Of a DNA stretch of 5,548 bases, positions 1 through 4,407 are shown piece by piece. The translations under genes and the position numbers were made by a program. Each line of letters begins with the position of its first letter. Within the stretch, counting starts at the first letter, position 1. The notes under the pieces were generated by a model that saw only the letters and a list, made by a program, of their open reading frames with translations, was not told where the DNA came from and ran no database searches. This DNA is from Thermococci archaeon (GTDB lineage: Archaea > Methanobacteriota_B > Thermococci > Methanofastidiosales > B48-G16), in assembly GCA_003660605.1 (NCBI GenBank), contig QMUN01000064.1, positions 1 through 5,548 of the forward strand. Direction: 5' to 3'.

Positions 1-252
1 CTCTAGAACTTTGTCTTTATCCTCAGAATTTATAGCAACTCCCAAGTCTGCTATCTTGAATCCTAATTTTTCCACATTCACATCTACTTTGAACTCTATC
101 ACTCCTGTCTCTTCTAACTTATCAACTATATACTTTACTGTAGAGGAGGGGATTCCTGTTTTTTTAGATATGGATTTGTAACTAGCCTTAGGATTTTCTA
201 AAAGTTTTTCAATTATTTCTAGCTCCTTTTTGTTAAGTGATATTTCAGACAT
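1..252 (-). CDS. Lrp/AsnC-family transcriptional regulator, N-terminal part (runs off the left edge)
   Basis: The minus strand from the ATG at 252 stays open for 84 codons to the window edge, so the C-terminus is missing. Residues about 8-52 form a helix-turn-helix of the Lrp/AsnC kind: a helix ending in LLENPKASY, then SISKKTGIPSSTVKYIVDKL as the turn and recognition helix, then the wing around EETGVIEF. The segment VNVEKLGFK (59-66) is the typical linker into the ligand-binding RAM domain, whose first strand (ADLGVAIN) is just visible. Members of this family form dimers and octamers, bind promoter DNA and often respond to amino acids; the ligand here cannot be read. The ATG at 252 is favoured because a TATA box lies 29 bases upstream and there is no Shine-Dalgarno, so the mRNA is probably leaderless. 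It is divergent from dph6 with 93 bases between the starts. Family assignment is strong, target unknown. Confidence 0.88.
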   Translation of the reverse strand, partial: MSEISLNKKELEIIEKLLENPKASYKSISKKTGIPSSTVKYIVDKLEETGVIEFKVDVNVEKLGFKIADLGVAINSEDKDKVLE

Positions 253-262
253 TAGATTTTAA

Positions 263-307
263 TTTGTGTCTTAGTTTATATATTTTTCTATACACTGCAC
301 ACACAAA
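263..307. repeat. Inverted repeat TTTGTGT / ACACAAA spanning the lrp promoter
   Basis: Perfect 7-base arms lie at 263-269 and 301-307, flanking the lrp TATA box and ending 9 bases before the dph6 TATA box. A second, imperfect pair (GTGTCTTAG at 266-274 against CTATACAC at 288-295) is nested inside. Lrp-family proteins often autoregulate by binding inverted repeats over their own promoter, so this could be an operator shared by the divergent genes. That role is inference, and 7-base arms in AT-rich DNA can arise by chance. Confidence 0.35.
275..287 (-). promoter_or_regulatory. TATA box of the lrp-like gene
   Basis: Read on the minus strand this is AAAAATATATAAA, a good archaeal TATA element. 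Its centre lies about 29 bases before the ATG at 252, which places transcription start at or very near the start codon. There is no Shine-Dalgarno in between. Confidence 0.65.
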
Positions 308-315
308 CCAGAAAC

Positions 316-325
316 ATATATAAAA
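316..325 (+). promoter_or_regulatory. TATA box of dph6
   Basis: The sequence ATATATAAAA is centred 25-26 bases before the ATG at 346. This spacing puts the transcription start at the ATG itself and supports a leaderless mRNA. It also argues against the in-frame GTG at 331, which would lie upstream of the predicted transcript. Confidence 0.65.
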
Positions 326-345
326 ATCCTGTGAATAACATATAT

Positions 346-1026
346 ATGAGATTAGGAGTACTGTTCTCAGGAGGAAAGGATTCCTGTTTTGCCTGCTATA
401 AAGCGATGAAGAAATATGACGTAGTCTGTTTGATATCAATAATTTCAAGAAATGAAGAGAGTTATATGTTTCACACGCCGAATATAGCTTTAACAAAAAT
501 ACAGGCAGAGATTATGAATATTCCTCTGATCATCCAAGAAACAGAAGGAAAAAAAGAAGAAGAATTAAAAGACCTAAAAAAAGCGATTGAAATTGGGAAA
601 GAAAAATACAAAATAGAGGGAGTCGTTACAGGTGCAATAGAATCCGTTTACCAGAGCTCAAGAATTCAAAAAATATGTAATGATTTAGATATAGGGTGCT
701 TTAATCCCATATGGCAGATGAATCAGATGAATCTTCTGAAGGAATTGGTTTCTGCAGGTTTTAAAACTGTAATTACAGGTGTTTTTGCCTATCCTTTTGA
801 TGAAACATGGCTTGGGAGAGAAATTGATGAAAAGACTATAAAAGAATTGGAAGAACTTCAAAAAAGACATAAAATCAGTCCTTCCGGCGAGGGAGGCGAA
901 ATAGAAACATTTGTCTATGATGCGCCCATGTTTAAAAAGAGAATAGAGATAACAAAAGCAAGCAAAACTTACTCAAAATATTCTGGCGTTTATAGAATAG
1001 AAGAAGTGAGGCTCGTCGAAAAATGA
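346..1026 (+). CDS. dph6: Diphthine--ammonia ligase (diphthamide synthase), Dph6 family
   Basis: The 226-residue protein is a PP-loop ATP pyrophosphatase that catalyses the last step of diphthamide formation on translation elongation factor aEF2: ATP-dependent amidation of diphthine with ammonia. The N-terminal PP-loop SGGKDS is at residues 8-13, directly after a first beta strand. The family-specific signatures follow: MFHTPN (41-46), GAIESVYQSSRIQKIC (96-111), FNPIW (119-123), ETWLGR (153-158) and GEGGEIETFVYDAP (181-194). Length matches single-domain archaeal members; the extra C-terminal YjgF/RidA-type domains of eukaryotic Dph6 are absent. The start at 346 is chosen over the in-frame GTG at 331 because family members begin a few residues before the PP-loop and because the TATA box spacing fits 346. 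No Shine-Dalgarno is present. The upstream steps of the pathway (dph2, dph5) are not in this window. Several unusual cysteines (14, 17, 28, 111, 118) are seen, without an assigned role. Confidence 0.93.
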   Translation: MRLGVLFSGGKDSCFACYKAMKKYDVVCLISIISRNEESYMFHTPNIALTKIQAEIMNIPLIIQETEGKKEEELKDLKKAIEIGKEKYKIEGVVTGAIESVYQSSRIQKICNDLDIGCFNPIWQMNQMNLLKELVSAGFKTVITGVFAYPFDETWLGREIDEKTIKELEELQKRHKISPSGEGGEIETFVYDAPMFKKRIEITKASKTYSKYSGVYRIEEVRLVEK

Positions 1027-1064
1027 TATCAAAGACTCTACATACTCATCGAGATCACAAAACC

Positions 1065-1072
1065 TTTATAAA
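1065..1072 (+). promoter_or_regulatory. TATA box of the thiol-redox membrane protein gene
   Basis: TTTATAAA, preceded by AAACC (a plausible BRE), is centred 36-37 bases before the ATG at 1105. The expected transcription start is near 1094, just ahead of the Shine-Dalgarno, giving a leader of about 10 bases. Confidence 0.65.
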
Positions 1073-1095
1073 CTCCTCTCAAATTACTATTGAAA

Positions 1096-1101
1096 GGTGA
1101 T
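1096..1101 (+). promoter_or_regulatory. Shine-Dalgarno GGTGAT fixing the start at 1105
   Basis: GGTGAT is complementary to the conserved 3' end of archaeal 16S rRNA and sits three bases before the ATG at 1105. The same arrangement, GGTGAT plus three bases plus ATG, occurs before the DUF502 gene at 5207-5218. It argues for the ATG rather than the in-frame TTG at 1090. Confidence 0.7.
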
Positions 1102-1104
1102 ACA

Positions 1105-2454
1105 ATGAAAAAGATGGCTTTCATTATACTGATATTCATCATAATCCCTTTTGTTAACTCTGAGAATAATGATTTTAAAGTTTATTTGTTCTGGTCCGAA
1201 GGATGTCCCCACTGTGAAGCTGAAAAAGAGTATCTCAACGAGATAAAAGATAATTATCCGGGAATGGAGATAATAATGTACGAGGCAACAGGAAGTATAG
1301 AAGAGTACAATCTTTTGAAAGAGTTTTGTGATGCTTACGATGTAACCTTTATCACCCCCCTAATCTTCATAGGGAACGATTACGTATCGGGATTTGTCGA
1401 TAAAGAAACTACAGGCCTGGAAATAAAAGAAAAACTGGATTACTGTCTTGAACATGGATGCATAGACCCCATCGATAAGGTGAAAGGTATAGGGAAGATT
1501 TCTAAAGGAGAGGCAGTTAAGATTTCAAAAACAGTACCTGAAGTTATTTCTCTTCTGGAGGAGTATCCCAATGCATCGTATATCGTAGATATTCAATATG
1601 GTACCAATAATTACATGGTGCGGTGGAGAGTAAAAGATATAGAAATTTCCGTGGAAATAGACTCTGAAACAGGAGAGATAGTCTCAGGAGAAAAAAATAA
1701 AGAGGAAGAACAAATATCCATTCCATTTATAGGCGATGTATATCCTTCTGAGATTAATCTTCCTCTTTTAACTATCATGGTGGGAGGACTCGATGGAATT
1801 AATCCCTGTGCTATATGGGTGCTATGTTTTCTGATGTCTTTTTTGATCTACATGCGGGACAAAAAACGAATGCTCATTGTCGGAGTAACATTTGTAATCA
1901 CATCTGGAATTGTATATTTCATGTTTATGGCTGCATGGCTGAATTTTTTCTTGTTAGTGGGGTATGTGGATGTGATGAGAATTGCTATAGCGATTCTGGC
2001 AATAACAGTGGGTATAATTAATGTAAAAGATTTCTTCTTTTTTAAACGGGGAGTCTCTCTTACCATACCTGATTCCAAAAAACCGTCTCTGATGAAGAGA
2101 ATGAGAGGGCTTCTCAAAAAAGAAAGCACCTTTGCATTGATTCTGGGAACAATGGCTCTTGCCTTCTTTGCCAATCTTATAGAGTTGCTCTGCACTGCTG
2201 GATTTCCAGCAATATATACACGAATTCTAACGTTAAACGCACTCTCCGCACTGAAATACTATTTATATCTAGTGCTGTATAATGCCGTGTATGTGGTGCC
2301 GCTGATGATCATTGTTGTCTCCTTTGTGGTGACCATGGGGAGAAGAAAATTTACAGAACGACAGGGAAGAATTTTGAAATTGGTGAGCGGGGCAATAATG
2401 CTCTTATTAGGATTAATAATGCTGTTAAAACCGGAAATTCTTATCGTCGGATAA
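1105..2454 (+). CDS. Secreted thioredoxin-like / PepSY-like / CcdA-DsbD-like membrane fusion protein
   Basis: This 449-residue protein combines three parts. Residues 1-19 are a signal peptide or signal anchor (KKMAFIILIFIIIPF). Residues 24-120 form a glutaredoxin/thioredoxin-like domain with the redox motif CPHC (Cys34, Cys37) and the cis-proline in FITPLIF (Pro85) followed by IGNDYVSGF. Residues about 134-195 resemble a PepSY domain, with the strand pattern ending in IEIDSETGEIVSG. The C-terminal part holds about six membrane helices (roughly 222-248, 257-276, 281-303, 343-365, 385-410, 425-443). It carries paired cysteine motifs, GINPCAIWVLC (Cys235, Cys241) and ELLCTAGFP (Cys363), at equivalent places in its two halves, as in CcdA/DsbD electron transporters. 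By analogy, the membrane domain would pass reducing equivalents from a cytoplasmic thioredoxin to the exported CPHC domain, which would act on extracytoplasmic protein disulfides. That route is inference. No cytochrome biogenesis genes adjoin it. Extra cysteines (75, 114, 119) lie in the exported part. Confidence 0.82.
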   Translation: MKKMAFIILIFIIIPFVNSENNDFKVYLFWSEGCPHCEAEKEYLNEIKDNYPGMEIIMYEATGSIEEYNLLKEFCDAYDVTFITPLIFIGNDYVSGFVDKETTGLEIKEKLDYCLEHGCIDPIDKVKGIGKISKGEAVKISKTVPEVISLLEEYPNASYIVDIQYGTNNYMVRWRVKDIEISVEIDSETGEIVSGEKNKEEEQISIPFIGDVYPSEINLPLLTIMVGGLDGINPCAIWVLCFLMSFLIYMRDKKRMLIVGVTFVITSGIVYFMFMAAWLNFFLLVGYVDVMRIAIAILAITVGIINVKDFFFFKRGVSLTIPDSKKPSLMKRMRGLLKKESTFALILGTMALAFFANLIELLCTAGFPAIYTRILTLNALSALKYYLYLVLYNAVYVVPLMIIVVSFVVTMGRRKFTERQGRILKLVSGAIMLLLGLIMLLKPEILIVG

Positions 2455-2629
2455 AGAATAAATATAAAAAATGGATATATGAATGATCCCTGCGGCACTC
2501 TTTACATTGCCATCTGTAAGTTTTGCAGAAAAATAATAAAAAATAGAAAGATTTAGCAGTAGCTAAGACAATTAAAAAGGAAAGAAGTGAGAGGTTAATT
2601 CTTCTAACACATTTTCCAAAATTTACTTT
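2455..2629. other. Intergenic region between the convergent thiol-redox and csp genes
   Basis: These 175 bases separate two convergent genes. They hold the probable csp terminator (2530-2567), a TATA-like AATATAAAA just after the plus-strand stop codon, and a 25-codon plus-strand reading frame (2479-2556) with little support. No recognised RNA gene was found. Confidence 0.5.
2530..2567 (-). terminator. Probable transcription terminator of csp
   Basis: On the minus strand, about 65 bases after the csp stop codon, a small hairpin has arms TTAGC and GCTAA around a four-base loop (2553-2566). It is followed by a long T-rich tract containing ATTTTTTATTATTTTT. Oligo-T tracts are the main termination signal in archaea. 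An earlier T-rich stretch (TTCTTTCCTTTTT, 2574-2586) may contribute. Confidence 0.5.
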
Positions 2630-2821
2630 TTATAACTTCTTTATATCTATTGCCTTCGGTCCTCTATCTGAATCTTCTACCTCAAATTCAACTTGGTCTC
2701 CCTCATTGAGGGATATTCCCTCTGGTATGGAAGTTCGGTGGACAAAGACATCCTTTCCATCTTCACCTTCAATGAAACCATACCCTTTCCTAAAATTATA
2801 CCATTTGACGGTTCCTTTCAT
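2630..2821 (-). CDS. Cold-shock-domain protein (CspA family)
   Basis: This 63-residue protein is a complete single cold-shock domain, a five-stranded OB fold that binds single-stranded RNA and DNA and acts as an RNA chaperone in the cytoplasm. RNP1 is KGYGFIE (12-18) and RNP2 is DVFVH (24-28). The surface aromatics Trp7, Tyr14, Phe16, Phe26 and His28 are all present, as is the conserved start MKGTVKWYN. Its length is slightly below the usual 65-70 residues. A Shine-Dalgarno GGAG lies eight bases before the ATG. It is downstream of ssb on the same strand, but the 238-base gap, a terminator-like hairpin and its own TATA box suggest separate transcription. The leader is predicted to be much longer and more structured than that of any other gene here. 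The cold-shock domain is certain; cold induction is inference. Confidence 0.95.
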   Translation of the reverse strand: MKGTVKWYNFRKGYGFIEGEDGKDVFVHRTSIPEGISLNEGDQVEFEVEDSDRGPKAIDIKKL

Positions 2822-2920
2822 TTTCTCATCTCCTCAGACTATGGAGCCTGAACTTTTCCAAGGAACTAAAACAAGGCACAAAAACGAACTGTGAAACCTG
2901 TGTTTGTATTCCTCTGAAAA
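2822..2920 (-). promoter_or_regulatory. Structured csp mRNA leader (putative RNA thermosensor)
   Basis: On the minus strand the predicted leader can fold into one long hairpin over 2854-2920. The outer stem pairs TTTTCAGAGGAA (2909-2920) with TTCCTTGGAAAA (2854-2865), 11 of 12 positions including one G-U pair. After a 3x3 internal loop, the middle stem pairs AAACACAGG with CCTTGTTT, 8 pairs with one bulged C. The inner stem is CACA with TGTG around a nine-base loop. Between the hairpin and the start codon, TTCAG can pair with CTGAG, or alternatively CTCC can pair with the Shine-Dalgarno GGAG; these two are exclusive as simple hairpins. Bacterial cspA mRNA has a long leader that changes fold with temperature. 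A similar role here is inference from the gene and the structure. The same segment could instead encode a small RNA. Confidence 0.5.
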
Positions 2921-2936
2921 TAACTGTATCTATTCA

Positions 2937-2946
2937 CTTTAAAAAG
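2937..2946 (-). promoter_or_regulatory. Probable TATA box of csp
   Basis: The minus strand reads CTTTTTAAAG, very close to the TTTTTAAAG element before the DUF998 gene. Its centre at about 2941 predicts transcription start near 2916, almost exactly at the 5' arm of the leader hairpin. Alternatives are CTATATTAG at 2971-2979, which would lengthen the leader, and AATACAAAC at 2903-2911, which would cut the hairpin away. Confidence 0.45.
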
Positions 2947-2995
2947 ATTACTATTGTAAGATCTGTTGTGCTAATATAGAAATCACCTTCGCGCA

Positions 2996-3010
2996 TAACT
3001 TCCCAAGTTA
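2996..3010. repeat. Short perfect inverted repeat TAACTT-CCC-AAGTTA
   Basis: Six-base arms surround a three-base centre. It lies between ssb and csp, about 50 bases upstream of the csp TATA box. It could be a protein-binding site or a minor hairpin at the 3' end of the ssb transcript; the sequence does not decide. Confidence 0.4.
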
Positions 3011-3035
3011 ATTTATTGAAGCTCGAACTCTGTTG

Positions 3036-3055
3036 ATTTTTATCGAAATAAAAAT
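3036..3055 (-). terminator. Terminator-like hairpin after ssb, TTCG loop
   Basis: Five bases after the ssb stop codon the minus strand has a perfect eight-base stem, ATTTTTAT and ATAAAAAT, closed by a TTCG tetraloop. The T-rich 5' arm itself could serve as an archaeal oligo-U termination signal, and the hairpin could stabilise the mRNA 3' end. All stem pairs are A-T, so it is thermally weak apart from the loop. Confidence 0.5.
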
Positions 3056-3059
3056 ATAT

Positions 3060-3425
3060 TCAATATCTTCTTTTAAATTCTCTCTTGAATATCTTTTCGG
3101 ATATATTATTGTCAGAATTCACCTCTATATCCTCATCTACTTGTTCTATTTTTCCGTACTTCCCTGAGTTCAATCTTAAAGCCCCTCTAAAGAGGCTAGT
3201 ATACCCATTTTCCAATTTATATGTCTTTCCTTCTTCCAATGTTCCAACATCATTATCCCACAATGTCATGATGACCGTGGCAGTTTCATCTCCAACTATA
3301 GCTTCTACAAATTTGTGCGAGGATCCGTCCCTTCGGGACACTACCTCTCTTTCTTCTCCAATAGAAACGACTTTGAAGGTCACTTCTATCTCTCTATTTC
3401 TCGGACCTAATTCCTCTATTTTCAT
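3060..3425 (-). CDS. ssb: Single-stranded DNA-binding protein, simple single-OB archaeal type
   Basis: This 121-residue protein has one OB fold that lines up over most of its length with the Sulfolobus solfataricus SSB as I remember it: VEAIVGDETATV (40-51), MTLWDND (53-59), GTLEEGKTYKLENGYTSLFRGALRLNSG (61-88) and GKIE (91-94). The stacking aromatics of the Sulfolobus protein fall at the same residue numbers: Trp56 and Phe79 are kept, and Tyr75 replaces a tryptophan. It binds single-stranded DNA (and possibly RNA) in replication and repair; a role as an RPA-like accessory subunit is also possible. The tail after residue 100 is short and ends in the basic stretch KIFKREFKRRY, unlike the long Gly/Arg-rich, acidic-ended Sulfolobus tail. 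The ATG at 3425 is preceded by GGAGG (3433-3437) with seven bases between. It is divergent from the DUF998 gene and upstream of csp. Confidence 0.87.
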   Translation of the reverse strand: MKIEELGPRNREIEVTFKVVSIGEEREVVSRRDGSSHKFVEAIVGDETATVIMTLWDNDVGTLEEGKTYKLENGYTSLFRGALRLNSGKYGKIEQVDEDIEVNSDNNISEKIFKREFKRRY

Positions 3426-3457
3426 TCTATTTCCTCCAAAATATGATGCACTTTAGA

Positions 3458-3465
3458 TTTATATA
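3458..3465 (-). promoter_or_regulatory. TATA box of ssb
   Basis: The minus strand reads TATATAAA, centred 36-37 bases before the ATG at 3425. The expected transcription start is near 3437, giving a leader of about 10-15 bases that contains the GGAGG Shine-Dalgarno at 3433-3437. Confidence 0.65.
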
Positions 3466-3517
3466 GAGAGATATAAAAAGTTTCCTATAAAATTATAACT
3501 GCTTCTTTCACACCCAA

Positions 3518-3527
3518 TATTTTTAAA
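3518..3527 (+). promoter_or_regulatory. TATA box of the DUF998 gene
   Basis: TATTTTTAAA is centred about 39 bases before the ATG at 3562, with expected transcription start near 3549. A second TATA-like element, GATATAAAAA (3470-3479), would give a leader of about 60 bases and is less likely given the spacing seen at other genes here. Confidence 0.5.
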
Positions 3528-3561
3528 GGTGCACTCAAAAAGTTAATATTGAGGAGTTAAA

Positions 3562-4122
3562 ATGCAAAGAAAATTTTTAGGAATCTGTGGTATCTTGGCA
3601 CCTGTAATCGCTTTTATAGCTATATCTCTATCGATCTATATGCACCCCTGGTTCTCCTGGAGAGAGAATGCATTGAGTGATCTCGGCGCTCTTGGGGTGA
3701 CATACAATACTATCTTTAATATGGGACTTATCGTAACTGCCCTGGTGTCTTTGATATTTGCATCCGGGCTTCCTAAAATAACCAAAGACAAAATCGGCCG
3801 TGCAGGAAATCTTTTTTTCGTGATCTCTATTGTTTTTCTCCTTTTGATAGGCATCTTTCCTGAGAGTACATCTCCCCATAAGAGTGTATCTGTAGCTTTT
3901 TATACTTTTGCAACGGTATCTTTAGTTTTGATCGGGATAGGATTAATGCGAAAACGTTCTGAAAGAAAATATGGATTATTTACAGTCTTATTGTTAGGAA
4001 CAGCTCTTTTTCTATGTTTTGGATTTTCGTGGCCTGCTATAGCAGTTCCGGAAATTATTGGCGCTGGAGCAATAGGGATATGGAGCATAGTTTTTGGATT
4101 GAGGATCTTGTATGGACAGTAA
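3562..4122 (+). CDS. DUF998 family integral membrane protein
   Basis: This 186-residue protein consists almost entirely of six membrane helices (about 7-26, 52-70, 82-99, 109-129, 138-156, 160-182). It carries the family marks of DUF998: a W..ENALSDLG motif (33-42) in the first loop followed by a helix starting IFNMG, and GIFPE....H (97-106) after the third helix. Length is typical of archaeal members. The function of the family is not established; the conserved Asp40, Glu101 and His106 on loops suggest a polar or metal site, which is inference. The start is supported by GAGGAG (3551-3556) five bases upstream. The gene appears to be transcribed alone: the next gene begins 33 bases after its stop but has its own TATA box. 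Confidence 0.85.
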   Translation: MQRKFLGICGILAPVIAFIAISLSIYMHPWFSWRENALSDLGALGVTYNTIFNMGLIVTALVSLIFASGLPKITKDKIGRAGNLFFVISIVFLLLIGIFPESTSPHKSVSVAFYTFATVSLVLIGIGLMRKRSERKYGLFTVLLLGTALFLCFGFSWPAIAVPEIIGAGAIGIWSIVFGLRILYGQ

Positions 4123-4124
4123 AA

Positions 4125-4136
4125 CTTTAAATTTAT
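4125..4136 (+). promoter_or_regulatory. TATA box of the wHTH / aminotransferase-like / DUF502 operon
   Basis: CTTTAAATTTAT starts just after the DUF998 stop codon and is centred about 26 bases before the ATG at 4156. This predicts a leaderless mRNA and favours 4156 over the in-frame ATG at 4168, which also lacks a Shine-Dalgarno. Confidence 0.6.
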
Positions 4137-4155
4137 CTGTTTCGTTATTTATTAT

Positions 4156-4407
4156 ATGAGAAAAAGTATGCTTCTTGAAGATATAAAGAGAGCGAGGATA
4201 AGAGGAAAGATATCATACAAATTTAGACCCAAAGATGTACAGGAAAAATGCCCCGGATTTGCCAGATCTACATATTACTCCTTTTTATCGAGGCACATGC
4301 AGGGAAAAGAGTATAAAGAATATTTTGTAAGATATTCCAGAGGAATCTACAGTTTGAAAGATGATCCTGTTGTTAATGAAAGGAGTTTGCTGGAGTTTGT
4401 ATCATGA
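4156..4407 (+). CDS. Small winged-helix-like protein, possible DNA-binding regulator
   Basis: This 83-residue protein is basic, especially over residues 11-31. The layout suggests a winged helix: a first helix (MLLEDIKRAR), then FRPKDVQEKCPG (23-34) as helix 2 and turn, RSTYYSFLSRHM (37-48) as recognition helix, and the strand pair YFVRYSRGIYSLK (56-68) as the wing. The pattern xVxxxCPGxxRSTYYSFLSxH...xxYFVRxSRGxYxLK resembles a winged-helix motif I associate with uncharacterised archaeal and bacterial proteins, but I cannot name the family. The stop codon overlaps the start of the next gene (ATGA), so the two are translationally coupled. By context it could regulate this operon or partner the aminotransferase-like protein. 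DNA binding is inferred from pattern only. Confidence 0.65.
   Translation: MRKSMLLEDIKRARIRGKISYKFRPKDVQEKCPGFARSTYYSFLSRHMQGKEYKEYFVRYSRGIYSLKDDPVVNERSLLEFVS

Noticed and set aside
331..345. In-frame GTG start for dph6 at 331, adding five residues.
   Set aside because: It lies between the TATA box and the expected transcription start, and Dph6 proteins begin about seven residues before the PP-loop, which fits the ATG at 346.
1848..2195. A 115-codon minus-strand reading frame inside the thiol-redox gene.
   Set aside because: It is antisense to the conserved membrane domain with its cysteine motifs and has no initiation signals.
2490..2529. Possible small RNA hairpin (CTGC...GCAG outer, TTACA...TGTAA inner) downstream of a TATA-like element.
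   Set aside because: The stems are only four and five pairs with large unpaired gaps; nothing separates this from chance in AT-rich sequence.
2479..2556. A 25-codon plus-strand reading frame encoding a Cys-containing peptide (CKFC motif) after the thiol-redox gene.
   Set aside because: There is no Shine-Dalgarno, and the TATA-like element at about 2460-2469 is too close to the ATG for leaderless initiation. It overlaps the probable csp terminator and is short enough to arise by chance.
2706..2894. Plus-strand reading frame opposite csp.
   Set aside because: It is antisense to a clear cold-shock domain, shows no protein-like motifs, and ends in the structured leader region.
3012..3040. T-arm-like sequence (GCTCGAACTC) suggesting a tRNA between csp and ssb.
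   Set aside because: No acceptor stem, anticodon arm or D arm could be found at the right distance on either strand.
3085..3456. A 123-codon plus-strand reading frame opposite ssb.
   Set aside because: It is almost entirely antisense to the conserved OB-fold gene, is serine- and proline-rich as expected of a complementary-strand shadow, and has no promoter or Shine-Dalgarno.
4156..4407. Antitoxin of a toxin-antitoxin pair with the downstream gene.
   Set aside because: The downstream protein has PLP-enzyme motifs, not those of a known toxin, and the operon continues into a DUF502 gene.
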